Origin: JASBYZ01 sp029983705
GTDB lineage: Bacteria; Actinomycetota; Coriobacteriia; Coriobacteriales; JAEZZM01
Length of the DNA stretch: 64,000 bases
NCBI GenBank assembly: GCA_965119715.1
Contig: OZ221969.1
Coordinates: 1,302,001-1,366,000, forward strand
Reading direction: 5' to 3'
The stretch's first letter is position 1. Every line of letters begins with the position of its first letter. Shown piece after piece: positions 15,931 to 24,706 of this stretch. The notes below the pieces were generated by a model. That model was not told the DNA's origin. It saw only the letters and a list, made by a program, of their open reading frames with translations, and did no database searches. The position numbers and the translations under genes were made by a program.

Positions 15931-15975
15931 AAATGCAAAAGGAGTACCTTGCTCCCTAACAGCTAAGGTACTCCT
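15931..15975 (-). terminator. Intercistronic hairpin/attenuator between oppA and oppB
   Basis: On the minus strand AGGAGTACCTT pairs perfectly with AAGGTACTCCT (11 bp) around a 14-base loop, followed by TTTTGCATTT. It follows oppA and precedes oppB in the same direction. A partial terminator or 3'-end stabiliser here would let the binding protein be made in excess over the membrane subunits, as is usual for peptide transporters. Confidence 0.75.
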
Positions 15976-16026
15976 AAGAGTTTACATTATTTGCTAACGT
16001 CATACAAAATAATGCATACTAAAAAT

Positions 16027-17745
16027 TTACTCGCTTAACCAAGCCTTGGTGAAGTTAATAAGCTTGGTAGGTCCAACATAGAGGTTGTTAAGTCTCTTAG
16101 AACCAACCTTGGTGTGGCGATAGAACATAAGCGGAATTACAGGCATATCCTGTGAAATAAGCTTATCTGCCTCGCGGAACTTATTAACGCGCTCAAAGTT
16201 GTCAACAGTTTGACGAGCCTCAGTTAAAAGCTTGTCAACCTCTGGGTTTGAGTATTGTGAGCGGTTGTCACCGTTGTCAGTATAGAACAGTGGGAAGAGG
16301 AAGTTATCCATAATTGCATAATCTGCAACCCAACCAAGACGACCAATTTGGTAGTCTCCAGCTTGAAGTGATTGTAGGTATGCAGCCCACTCTTGAGTTT
16401 GAATGTCAGCCTCGATACCAACAGACTTAAGGTCTGATTGGATAAGCTGCATAATCTCCTCATGGCCACCGCCTGAGTTTGCTTGAAGGGTAAAGCTTAA
16501 GCCGCGGCTTCCACCATTGTCTGGGTAACCTGCTGCGTCAAGTGCTGCCTTTGCCTTCTCAACATCGTAGTGTGAAGACTCCCAAGCGCCCTCTTTGTAG
16601 CCGTCAATTCCTGGAGGTACGATTCCGTCTGCAGGAACACGTGAACCCTCAAAGATGGTGTCGCAAATTGCTTGACGGTTAATTGCGTAAGAAACACCCT
16701 TACGTACGTCAACGTTTGAGAACACATCGTCTTTACAGTTGGTTGCAAGGTAGTAAGTTGAGGTCTCCTCACCATTAAGTACCTGCTTACCAGGGTTAAC
16801 GGTATAGCCGTCGTCTGATACGCCGTACTTCTCTGAAACCTCACCATTTCTTCCAACAGGAATCTCGGTTAAATCTAAGGTACCAGCCTCAAACTCGGTA
16901 AATGCAGTTTGTGGGTCTTTGTAGATCATAAAGTCAACGCCGTCTACAAGAGCCTTCTCGCCGTAGTAATCATCAAAACGAACAACCTTGATGTACTGGC
17001 TGTCTACCCACTCGCCTTCCATCTTGAAAGGACCGTTACCAATTGGAGCTAAGAAGAACTTATCAAAGTCCTCAGCTGCACCACCTGATGGAACAGGTGC
17101 AAGTGCTGGGTGAGCAGCAACATAAGCAAAGTCAGCGTATGGAGCGTTGAGGTTTACAACTAAGGTAAGGTCATCTGGAGTCTCAATATCAAGAGAGGTG
17201 CCTGAGCCAGCAATCATCTCATCATAGCCCTTAACTGAAGCTAAGTGATATGCAATAACTGATGGTTGAGTAGTAGTCTTAGGATTACAGATTCTCTCCC
17301 ATGCATATTTGAAGTCTTTAGCAGTTACAGGGTCACCGTTGTGGAACTTTGCACCTTCACGAAGGTGGAAAGTAAATTGGGTTGCATCATCATTTGCTTC
17401 CCATGACTCGCATGCAAGTGGCTTTAACTTTTGATCGGTGTAATCAAAGTAGGTAAGCGCATCAAAAAGTGCATTACCAACAGAAGTACCTTGGTCTTCT
17501 TGCAGGTTAAATGGGTCAATTGAAGCTGGGTTAGTAATAAATACCTTGATGGTACCACCTTGAGTTGCACCACCTTGAGCAGGTGCACCAGCTTGGTCAC
17601 TAGCAGCTTGCTCGCCTTCTGCAGCAGGTTTTACCCCACTGTCCTTTCTACCACAAGCACTGAGTGCTGCGATAGCTGAGGTAGCAAGAGCACCAGCAAC
17701 AAAGGTGCGGCGGCCTAGAACCGTTTTCATCTTCTCTTCAGCCAT
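16027..17745 (-). CDS. oppA: Oligopeptide-binding lipoprotein OppA
   Basis: A 572 aa extracellular substrate-binding lipoprotein (SBP_bac_5). It has a twin-arginine-like signal (LGRRTFVAGALATS) with lipobox LSAC, then an Ala/Gln/Gly-rich linker (about residues 35-65) and the peptide-binding domain. FHLREGAKFHNGDPVTAKDFKYAWERI and LAPIGNGPFKM are classical family motifs, and DVRKGVSYAINRQAIC marks the second lobe. The start codon is preceded by AGGAGG. First gene of the opp operon, with a structured leader. Peptides are the expected substrate. Confidence 0.94.
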   Translation of the reverse strand: MAEEKMKTVLGRRTFVAGALATSAIAALSACGRKDSGVKPAAEGEQAASDQAGAPAQGGATQGGTIKVFITNPASIDPFNLQEDQGTSVGNALFDALTYFDYTDQKLKPLACESWEANDDATQFTFHLREGAKFHNGDPVTAKDFKYAWERICNPKTTTQPSVIAYHLASVKGYDEMIAGSGTSLDIETPDDLTLVVNLNAPYADFAYVAAHPALAPVPSGGAAEDFDKFFLAPIGNGPFKMEGEWVDSQYIKVVRFDDYYGEKALVDGVDFMIYKDPQTAFTEFEAGTLDLTEIPVGRNGEVSEKYGVSDDGYTVNPGKQVLNGEETSTYYLATNCKDDVFSNVDVRKGVSYAINRQAICDTIFEGSRVPADGIVPPGIDGYKEGAWESSHYDVEKAKAALDAAGYPDNGGSRGLSFTLQANSGGGHEEIMQLIQSDLKSVGIEADIQTQEWAAYLQSLQAGDYQIGRLGWVADYAIMDNFLFPLFYTDNGDNRSQYSNPEVDKLLTEARQTVDNFERVNKFREADKLISQDMPVIPLMFYRHTKVGSKRLNNLYVGPTKLINFTKAWLSE

Positions 17746-17765
17746 GAATCCTCCTAACGGATGTG

Positions 17766-17821
17766 TTTGCTTGAGGCTGTAGGACGATGAGTAATAGTTT
17801 TACGTCTACGACCCAAGCAAA
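17766..17821 (-). promoter_or_regulatory. Long leader hairpin in the oppA 5' region
   Basis: TTTGCTTG pairs with CAAGCAAA, and the stem continues through GG/CC, GTAG/CTAC and ACG/CGT with small bulges around a loop of about 16 bases. The 56-base structure ends about 20 bases before the oppA ATG and just ahead of the AGGAGG site. There is no T-run, so it looks like an RNA control or stability element instead of a terminator. I do not recognise it as a known riboswitch. Confidence 0.55.
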
Positions 17822-17829
17822 TCGGACAC

Positions 17830-17852
17830 TCACAAATCAATTTTGATTGTGA
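17830..17852. promoter_or_regulatory. Palindromic operator candidate upstream of oppA
   Basis: TCACAAATCAA and TTGATTGTGA form an inverted repeat (10-base arms, one arm with a single extra base) around two T. It lies about 85-107 bases before the oppA start, immediately upstream of the leader hairpin. It could be a binding site for a peptide or nitrogen regulator. No confident promoter hexamers were found in the remaining 100 bases up to the secG terminator; that part (17853-17973) is A/T-rich and otherwise featureless. Confidence 0.4.
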
Positions 17853-17973
17853 TTCATTCCATTTTTCCTAAATTTTCGTTAAACGCAAGTTAAAATGAGC
17901 TTTTATTCAAACATTTTATTTAAGCGTAGCGAATGACTAGGCAAACGGGAATTCATATTGCATAAATATGGCA

Positions 17974-18005
17974 ATAAAAAAGCCCTAGGAAAAATGCCTA
18001 GGGCT
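17974..18005 (-). terminator. Terminator of the glycolysis-secG operon
   Basis: On the minus strand AGCCCTAGG pairs perfectly with CCTAGGGCT (9 bp) around a T-rich loop and is followed by six T. It lies 65 bases beyond the secG stop and closes the gap-pgk-tpiA-gpmI-secG unit. Confidence 0.88.
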
Positions 18006-18070
18006 CTAATTGTAAACTAATTGAGTGTGATTTAAAGCACAATTTTAAAATTTAGATAAAATGTACTAAT

Positions 18071-18331
18071 TTAACCGCGAGGAATAATCTCTCCAAGTGG
18101 ATAGAAAATCATTGCAGCCAAACAGCACAACACAAATACGATTGCAAATGCAAGGGTAAGTTTATCTAGGTTCTTCTCCATGATTGATGAACCACTTGCA
18201 CTTGAATACAGTGATGAAGCAATCATGTCAGATACACCAGTGCCTTTACCTGAGTGCATAAGGATTAAAACTACAAGTCCTGCACCAGAGATAAACCAGA
18301 TAATTAATAAGGCAATTGTTAACGCGCTCAA
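18071..18331 (-). CDS. secG: Preprotein translocase subunit SecG
   Basis: A small (86 aa) inner-membrane subunit of the SecYEG translocon. Two hydrophobic helices (about 4-24 and 58-78) flank the conserved cytoplasmic loop with LMHSGKGTGVSDM and the Ser-rich segment SSASGSSIMEKNLDKLT. Last gene of the glycolytic cluster, its usual place in many Gram-positive genomes. Confidence 0.93.
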   Translation of the reverse strand: MSALTIALLIIWFISGAGLVVLILMHSGKGTGVSDMIASSLYSSASGSSIMEKNLDKLTLAFAIVFVLCCLAAMIFYPLGEIIPRG

Positions 18332-18383
18332 GAAACACTCCTAGTAAATAATGTTTTAAATTGCAAGTAATAACGATAACACA

Positions 18384-19937
18384 TTATATAGTCTTAATAA
18401 GTGAATTTCCTGTCCATATTTTAGGCTTAACAAGACCTATACATTCAAGCATTGTTGGTGCTATATCGCTAATTCGGGCATCATCACGCTCTACAAGTTT
18501 TAAGTTTTTGTTATTAGAAACCACAATAAAAGGAACTGGATTGAGCGAGTGCTGAGTGAGAGGGGTTTTCTCTTCACTTTCCATGTCAATCATATTGTCA
18601 GCGTTTCCATGGTCAGCACTGATCAAAACAATGCCATCTTTTTCTAAAAATGCAGGTACAAGCTTTGATAAACACTCATCTAAGGTTTCGATAGCTTTTA
18701 GAACTGCCTGGTAGTTTCCGGTATGTCCTACCATGTCACCGTTTGCGTAGTTAATAATATAGCTATCATAGGCATCGCTTTGTACGGCCTCAACTAACTT
18801 ATCAGTCACCTCATATGCGCTCATCTCTGGCTGTAAGTCATAGGTTGCTACCTTTGGAGACTCAACAAGCACCCTTGTTTCACCTGCTTTTGGCTCTTCT
18901 ACCCCGCCGTTAATAAAGAAGGTAACGTGCGCATATTTTTCTGTCTCAGCACTGTGATACTGAGTTAAACCAGCCCCGCTAATAACATCGGCAAGTACGT
19001 TTTTTGGAAACTCTTTTTTAAAGGCAACTTCTACAAGACCCTCAAAGCGTGGGTCATACTCAGTTAAGGTTACAAAGTAAATATCATCTATTTTTTGACG
19101 AGAAAAACCTGAGAACTCATCTTCAACAAAGGCTTGCGTAAGCTGGCGAGCACGCTCATTTCTAAAGTTAAAAAAGATGATGCTATCTCCCGGCTTAACC
19201 CCTCTGTTATAGAGTGCAAATGCTGGAATATCCTGGTCAAAGATATCCTTATTGTAAAACTCTTTGATCTTTTCTTGATAGCTCATTTTAAGAGGCTTTG
19301 GATTTACAATTGCCTCATAAGCAATCTGAGTACGCTCCCAGTTTTTATTTCTATCCATTGCATAGTTTCTACCAATAAAACTTGCAAGCTCTACCTTTGT
19401 TTCTGAGCCACGTGTGAGCTCTTTGATCTTAGACTCAAACTCTTCTAAAAGCTCTATAGCACTATCGCGTGCAACATCACGACCGTCTAAGAAGGCATGA
19501 AAATAAACCTGAGATACCCCCTTTTGTACGGCAAGCTCAATAAGTGCATAGGCGTGATTGAGCTCTGAGTGCACTCCGCCGTGTGAGGTAAGTCCCATAA
19601 TATGAAGGGCTGAACCTTCACTTAGGTGCTCAAAGGCATGAATAAAGGCTTCATTTTCATAAAAGCTTTTATCTTCAATTGCATGATTGATTTTTACAAA
19701 ATCCTGCTTAACAATACGCCCTGCACCAATGTTTAAGTGGCCAACCTCTGAGTTTCCCATTTGACCTTCAGGAAGGCCAACATCCATACCACAAGCCTTA
19801 AGCGTAGTGTGTGGGTAGGTATTAAAAAGCGAATCTATAAACGGCGTATTTGCTGTATAAATTGCGTTTCTCTCATCTGGTACCCCGGCGCCAAATCCGT
19901 CGAGAATTATTAGTCCAACTGGTCTTGTATAGGACAT
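18384..19937 (-). CDS. gpmI: 2,3-bisphosphoglycerate-independent phosphoglycerate mutase
   Basis: This Mn-dependent enzyme interconverts 3- and 2-phosphoglycerate in glycolysis. Family signatures are LIILDGFGAGVPDERNAIY at the N-terminus, the phospho-Ser motif GNSEVGHLNIGAGR (about residue 61), GLTSHGGVHSE, FLDGRDVARDSA, and the metal site SADHGNADNM with a following HSLNPVPF. At 517 aa it is full length. It starts 12 bases after tpiA. Confidence 0.96.
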   Translation of the reverse strand: MSYTRPVGLIILDGFGAGVPDERNAIYTANTPFIDSLFNTYPHTTLKACGMDVGLPEGQMGNSEVGHLNIGAGRIVKQDFVKINHAIEDKSFYENEAFIHAFEHLSEGSALHIMGLTSHGGVHSELNHAYALIELAVQKGVSQVYFHAFLDGRDVARDSAIELLEEFESKIKELTRGSETKVELASFIGRNYAMDRNKNWERTQIAYEAIVNPKPLKMSYQEKIKEFYNKDIFDQDIPAFALYNRGVKPGDSIIFFNFRNERARQLTQAFVEDEFSGFSRQKIDDIYFVTLTEYDPRFEGLVEVAFKKEFPKNVLADVISGAGLTQYHSAETEKYAHVTFFINGGVEEPKAGETRVLVESPKVATYDLQPEMSAYEVTDKLVEAVQSDAYDSYIINYANGDMVGHTGNYQAVLKAIETLDECLSKLVPAFLEKDGIVLISADHGNADNMIDMESEEKTPLTQHSLNPVPFIVVSNNKNLKLVERDDARISDIAPTMLECIGLVKPKIWTGNSLIKTI

Positions 19938-19949
19938 AAAACTCCTTTA

Positions 19950-20702
19950 TTACATCTGCTTTGCAATTGCGCTAAAGCTATTCTCATCTAGGGATGCAGA
20001 GCCAACAAGCAAACCATCAATATCATCTTGCATCAGATATGCACCTGCATTTTCTGCCATAACAGAACCACCATAGAGCACACGGATCTTATCGGCAAAA
20101 CCTTTTCCAAAAGCTTTTTCGACAACAACTCTTAAGGCATGACAAACTTCTCCAGCAAACTCAGGAGCTGCAACGTTTCCAGATCCAATCGCCCAAATTG
20201 GTTCGTATGCGATAACTAAATCTTTTGCACCCTCAAGTCCAGAAAGTGCGCGTGCAAGCTGCTCAATCACAAAGTCACTAGAGTTTCCCGCCTCATGAAC
20301 AACTGATGGCTCGCCCACGCAAATCACAGGGGTAATACCATACTTTAAGAGTGCTTGTGCCTTCTTTTGAATGTCTTCATCGGTATCACCTGCATTTTGA
20401 CGACGCTCTGAGTGACCTATAATGCAGTAACTTACCGATAAGTCCTTGAGCATTTCAGCAGAAATAAAGCCGGTGTAGGCTCCATTTTCTTCCCAAAACA
20501 CATCTTGTGCTCCCAGTTTAATGGGGGTGTTATCAAAGCTAAATACGTTTTGTACACCCTTAAGTGAGGTAAAGGGCGGGCATACTACCGTTTCTACCCC
20601 ACTAAAATCACTTGCCCTATAGCTCAACTGCTGAGCTATGTCTACAGCTTGGCTATAGCTTTTATTCATCTTCCAGTTGCCCATTAATAATTTTTGTCTC
20701 AT
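19950..20702 (-). CDS. tpiA: Triosephosphate isomerase
   Basis: A 250 aa TIM-barrel enzyme that interconverts dihydroxyacetone phosphate and glyceraldehyde 3-phosphate. Substrate-binding Asn and Lys are in GNWKMNK, the catalytic His in CIIGHSERR, the catalytic Glu in VIAYEPIWAIGSG, and the phosphate-binding loop in VLYGGSVMAENAG. It lies 11 bases downstream of pgk. Confidence 0.97.
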   Translation of the reverse strand: MRQKLLMGNWKMNKSYSQAVDIAQQLSYRASDFSGVETVVCPPFTSLKGVQNVFSFDNTPIKLGAQDVFWEENGAYTGFISAEMLKDLSVSYCIIGHSERRQNAGDTDEDIQKKAQALLKYGITPVICVGEPSVVHEAGNSSDFVIEQLARALSGLEGAKDLVIAYEPIWAIGSGNVAAPEFAGEVCHALRVVVEKAFGKGFADKIRVLYGGSVMAENAGAYLMQDDIDGLLVGSASLDENSFSAIAKQM

Positions 20703-20713
20703 CTTAAAATTTC

Positions 20714-21913
20714 CTACTCCTTATCAAGTGCAGCTACACCTGGAAGCGTTTTTCCTTCAAGAAGCTGCATTGAGGCTCCGCCTCCGGTAGAGATGAAATC
20801 AAATTTATCTCCCAGATTAAATTTATGCACCGCAGAAACTGAATCTCCGCCGCCAATAACCGTGTAGACAGCGTTAAGTTTTGCAAGGGTTTCTGCTATG
20901 CCCTTAGTTCCGTGAGAGAAGCTTTCCATCTCAAACACGCCCATAGGACCATTCCAAAATACCAGGCGTGCATCTTTGAGCTCATGTGCAAAGAGCTCTA
21001 CCGTTTTAGGACCAATATCAAGACCCATATACCCCTCTTTAATATTTTGATCTTCAGATATATAGGTGTCAGCGCTCTCACTAAACTCGCTTGCGCATAC
21101 AAAGTCTATAGGGAGGATAATTTCTGAGCCTGATTGCTTGGCGTCACTGATAATACCTTCAACTCTTTCTAGCCAGTCATCTTCAACCAGTGAATTTGCC
21201 ACTTCAAAACCTTGTGCCTTTAAGAAGGTAAAGCACATTGCTCCACCTATTAAAATCTTTTGGCACTTTTTAGAAAGCGCTGAGATAATGCCAACCTTAT
21301 CAGAAACTTTTGAACCACCTAATACTGCATAAAAGGGTTGTTTATCCTCTGTTAAAAGCGCTCCTAAATTACTGAGCTCATTATCCATCAAAAGACCTGC
21401 ATATGCTGGGAGATACTTTGCAATCTTAGACACAGAAGCATGATTTCTGTGTGCAGTACCAAAGGCATCGTTTACATAGATATCAGCAAGCTCACTGAGC
21501 TCTTTAGCAAAGTCCTCATTGCCCGCTTTTTCACCAGTATCAAAGCGCAAGTTTTCAATTACTAAAATCTCATGAGGATTTAAGGCATCAGCCTGTGCTT
21601 GTACAAGTGGACCGCTTACCTCATTAACGTACTTAACCGGGTTTTCGCTCAAGATATGTGCGAGGTGGTCTGCCACAGGCTTCATGGAATATTCTGCTTC
21701 AAAACCAATTCCTGAAGGTCTTCCAAGGTGTGACATTAAAATAAGGGCTGCTCCCCTATCAAGCAGGTATTTTATTGAAGGAAGGGCTGCTTTGATGCGG
21801 GTATCATCACTGATAACACCGCCCACAATAGGCACATTAAAATCAACGCGCATAAGAACGCGCTTACCTTCAAGGTCTTCTTTACCCAAAGTCTCAATTG
21901 ATAAAATGCTCAC
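20714..21913 (-). CDS. pgk: Phosphoglycerate kinase
   Basis: A 399 aa two-domain enzyme that makes ATP from 1,3-bisphosphoglycerate. RVDFNVP and SHLGRPSG are in the N-domain, VNDAFGTAHRNHAS is the hinge-proximal motif, and the nucleotide site is seen as GGSKVSDKVG and VFWNGPMGVFE near the C-terminus, ending in GGGDSVSAV and STGGGASM. The start codon is GTG at 21913 with AAAGG upstream. Confidence 0.97.
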   Translation of the reverse strand: MSILSIETLGKEDLEGKRVLMRVDFNVPIVGGVISDDTRIKAALPSIKYLLDRGAALILMSHLGRPSGIGFEAEYSMKPVADHLAHILSENPVKYVNEVSGPLVQAQADALNPHEILVIENLRFDTGEKAGNEDFAKELSELADIYVNDAFGTAHRNHASVSKIAKYLPAYAGLLMDNELSNLGALLTEDKQPFYAVLGGSKVSDKVGIISALSKKCQKILIGGAMCFTFLKAQGFEVANSLVEDDWLERVEGIISDAKQSGSEIILPIDFVCASEFSESADTYISEDQNIKEGYMGLDIGPKTVELFAHELKDARLVFWNGPMGVFEMESFSHGTKGIAETLAKLNAVYTVIGGGDSVSAVHKFNLGDKFDFISTGGGASMQLLEGKTLPGVAALDKE

Positions 21914-21927
21914 GATTGGCCTTTCTT

Positions 21928-22689
21928 TTATTTTGTATAGCCAGACTGTTCCTGAAGTTTTAATAAGTCATCTTCAGTAGAATATACGATTTCGTCACTC
22001 ATAAATTTTTCTACGTCTTTAAAAATACAGCGATACGGATCATGGCGCTTGTTAATATGAAAATGTCCGTAGTACCAGCGCTTAAAGCGGTTATCTTCAG
22101 CAATTTCTTGGAGCCACTCTTCTGTGGAGGTATCTACACTCTCTTGATCTATTACGTTTAAGAAGGCTTCAACTGGTCGGTAATTATAGGGGGCGGTGTG
22201 TGAGAGAATTACGTCAATTTCATGCTTGCGCTTTAAGAGAACGTTTTCAACCTTAGCCTTTATCTTGCTATCGGGCTGCTCGTCTTCAAACCACATACGC
22301 CCGTCTTCAAGTCTCCACTCCTTATCAACCGAGTAGGCTCCACCAATAACAAGTGTTGAATAGCCATCAAAGTCATAAACCTCACCGTCTATTGCAAACT
22401 TAATGTTTGGGTACTCATCTTCAACATAAACCTTGCCGCCATAAAATTCATCCTTATGGTAGCTATCTATAGTTGAGGGGCGTGCCTCATGGTTCCCGTG
22501 GATACAAAAGAGGGTAAGCGGAGTATTTTTAAGTCGTTTTTTGAGTTTGATATCGGTATAATCACCAAAGAAATTAATTGAGGCATCTCCTAAAATTATT
22601 AAGACATCCTCAGAACTTGTATTAAATTCTTTTGCAAAGCGACGCACACGGCCAAAGTAGCCGTGCACGTCACCAGTAATATATATCAA
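21928..22689 (-). CDS. Calcineurin-like metallophosphoesterase
   Basis: A 253 aa phosphoesterase with the standard metal-binding motifs: GDVHG near the N-terminus (residues ~6-10), LGDASINFFG (the GD segment, with D-A in place of GDxxD), IHGNHEARP (GNHE), LSHTAPY and YGHFHIN (GHxH). The likely start is TTG at 22689. It is inserted between gap and pgk and reads in the same direction, so it is probably expressed with glycolysis. The substrate is unknown; small-molecule phosphodiesters or phosphoproteins are the usual targets of such enzymes. Confidence 0.85.
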   Translation of the reverse strand: MIYITGDVHGYFGRVRRFAKEFNTSSEDVLIILGDASINFFGDYTDIKLKKRLKNTPLTLFCIHGNHEARPSTIDSYHKDEFYGGKVYVEDEYPNIKFAIDGEVYDFDGYSTLVIGGAYSVDKEWRLEDGRMWFEDEQPDSKIKAKVENVLLKRKHEIDVILSHTAPYNYRPVEAFLNVIDQESVDTSTEEWLQEIAEDNRFKRWYYGHFHINKRHDPYRCIFKDVEKFMSDEIVYSTEDDLLKLQEQSGYTK

Positions 22690-22712
22690 CGAATATTGAT
22701 TCCACCAATCAA

Positions 22713-23729
22713 TTAGCTCAGAGTAGATGCAACGTGCTTTGCAAGTTCAACGATTCTCTTTGAATAAGCATACTCATTGTCATACCAGCCCATTACCTTA
22801 ACCATCTTGGACTTATCGCCCTTAACCATGGTAAGAGGAGCATCAAATACGCATGAGTGTGGATTGCCAACAATATCAATTGAAACAATTGGGTCAGTTG
22901 AGTATTTTAAAATGCCCTTCATGCTGCCCTCAGCTGCTTTTTTAAATGCCTGATTGATATCTTCAACGCTTGCCTCTTGCTCCAAAATTACGTCAAGATC
23001 TGTAAGAGAGCCGCATGGGGTTGGAACACGAACAGCAAGTCCGTTGAGTTTGCCCTTTACCTCAGGAATTACGCTTCCCACAGCCTTTGCAGCACCGGTG
23101 GTGGTAGGAATCATAGACATTGCTGCAGCTCTTGCACGACGTAGGTCTTTGTGTGAGAGGTCTAAGATTTTTTGGTCATTGGTATAGGAGTGAATGGTTG
23201 TCATAAAACCTTCTTCAATACCAAAGTTATCTAACAACACCTTTACCATTGGAGCTAGGCAGTTGGTAGTACATGATGCATTAGAGATGATGTGGTGCTT
23301 TTCTGGGTCAAAGTCTTTATGGTTAACGCCCATAACAAAGGTACCATCAATTTCATCTTTAGCAGGTGCCGATAAGATCACATACTTTGCACCAGCATCA
23401 ATATGCTTTGAAATAGTCTCACGTGTTCTAAACACTCCGGTAGACTCAATAACAATATCTACACCAAGCTCTTTCCATGGAAGATTGGCTGGATCTCTGT
23501 CAGACAAACCCTTTATGCGGGTGTCCCCAACAATAAGGTCGAGTCCGTCAATTTTTACCTCGTCTGCTAAGACTCCATGAACTGAGTCGTACTTGAGTAG
23601 ATGTGCAACCGTCTCAGTTTTACCAAAGTCATTTACCGCAACAAGCTCAATCTCAGGATCTTCAAGCATGATGCGAGTTGCCACACGACCAATACGGCCA
23701 AATCCATTAAGGCCAATCCTTACGGTCAT
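22713..23729 (-). CDS. gap: Glyceraldehyde-3-phosphate dehydrogenase
   Basis: A 338 aa NAD-dependent dehydrogenase. The Rossmann motif RIGLNGFGRIGR opens the protein, the catalytic cysteine is in SNASCTTNCLAP, and VRVPTPCGSLTD and the C-terminal MGWYDNEYAYSKRIV are typical. Asp at the end of the second strand (VNDFG) points to NAD instead of NADP. First glycolytic gene of the cluster, 35 bases downstream of whiA. Confidence 0.97.
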   Translation of the reverse strand: MTVRIGLNGFGRIGRVATRIMLEDPEIELVAVNDFGKTETVAHLLKYDSVHGVLADEVKIDGLDLIVGDTRIKGLSDRDPANLPWKELGVDIVIESTGVFRTRETISKHIDAGAKYVILSAPAKDEIDGTFVMGVNHKDFDPEKHHIISNASCTTNCLAPMVKVLLDNFGIEEGFMTTIHSYTNDQKILDLSHKDLRRARAAAMSMIPTTTGAAKAVGSVIPEVKGKLNGLAVRVPTPCGSLTDLDVILEQEASVEDINQAFKKAAEGSMKGILKYSTDPIVSIDIVGNPHSCVFDAPLTMVKGDKSKMVKVMGWYDNEYAYSKRIVELAKHVASTLS

Positions 23730-23764
23730 ACAAAACCTCCAAGAAAATCTAGCTTAATTATTAG

Positions 23765-24706
23765 TTAGCTCATACCCTTTTTTATTGTATTAGCTATTTC
23801 CTCTAAACGTCTAATCCTATGATAAACCGCTGACTTAGACAGTGGCAGACTTGCCATCTGACCAAGCTCTCGCAAATTTAAGTCAGGGTGTTCTCTTCTA
23901 AGTTTAGCAAGCTCATAAAGCCCTTGTGGTAAAGACTCAATCCCTTGATTTTTATCTATTAAGTCAATCATCTTTAGCTGCTCATAGGCTGCAGCTGAGG
24001 CTTTAGCCTGGTTTGCCATCTCTGCGTTAACCTGACGGTTTACATCATTTCTTAAGGCTTTAACCACGCGTACGTTTTCAATTTTGAGCGCAGACTGATG
24101 CGCCCCTACCAGGGCAAGAAAGTCGAGCATCTCATTAATAGACTTGATGTAAACCGTGTATTCATTTCTGCGCTTTGCAAGACGAGACTCAATTGAGAGC
24201 CGCGCCAAAAGCTCAACAATATCTTTCGCAAGGCTTTTGTGCTGAAAGACCATCTCAAAGTGAAAGTCTCCCTTAGGGTCTGCAATAAAACCTCCTCCTA
24301 AGAAGGCTCCGCGCAGGTAGGAAGCCGCGCAGTGGTCTTCAGCTACAAGATTTCGTTTGATACCTGACTCAAGCCCACCGCCTGCTTCAAGCACCCCAAG
24401 CTCAACTAAGGCATCTGCAAGCTTTTCTTGTGCGGGAAGCGCTATAAGGTAGTTGTGCGAGCGGTGCAGCACAGACCTTCTTACGGTAAGCTCGGTCTTT
24501 AAGTCATAGGCCTTATGCACTAGCTTTATTACCATGCGAGCAACCGCGCCGGTTTCTGTAGAAACTTCCAAGCGATAGGTATCCCTACCGGTCACAATTA
24601 AGGTACCGCAGATTCTTATAAGGGCAGCAAGCTCTGCTTTATCACAGTTTTGACACTCTGGCTTAACGCGTGAGAGCTCATCTTTTACTTCTGCGGTAAA
24701 TGACAC
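23765..24706 (-). CDS. whiA: DNA-binding regulator WhiA
   Basis: A 313 aa protein found across Gram-positive bacteria, with an N-terminal domain related to LAGLIDADG homing endonucleases and a C-terminal helix-turn-helix. In Streptomyces it controls sporulation division genes; elsewhere it affects division and metabolism. Seen here: MSFTAEVKDELSRV start, CAASYLRGAFLGGGFIADP (the LAGLIDADG-like core), and the HTH-containing LNLRELGQMASLPLSKSAVYHR. It overlaps the end of yvcK by 22 bases. Confidence 0.95.
   Translation of the reverse strand: MSFTAEVKDELSRVKPECQNCDKAELAALIRICGTLIVTGRDTYRLEVSTETGAVARMVIKLVHKAYDLKTELTVRRSVLHRSHNYLIALPAQEKLADALVELGVLEAGGGLESGIKRNLVAEDHCAASYLRGAFLGGGFIADPKGDFHFEMVFQHKSLAKDIVELLARLSIESRLAKRRNEYTVYIKSINEMLDFLALVGAHQSALKIENVRVVKALRNDVNRQVNAEMANQAKASAAAYEQLKMIDLIDKNQGIESLPQGLYELAKLRREHPDLNLRELGQMASLPLSKSAVYHRIRRLEEIANTIKKGMS

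Noticed and set aside
17746..18070. Known riboswitch in the oppA leader
   Set aside because: The fold is a single long hairpin and does not match any riboswitch layout I recognise; left as an unnamed leader element.
23194..23580. Long plus-strand frame opposite gap
   Set aside because: Antisense shadow of a strongly conserved enzyme, with no ribosome site or recognisable domain.
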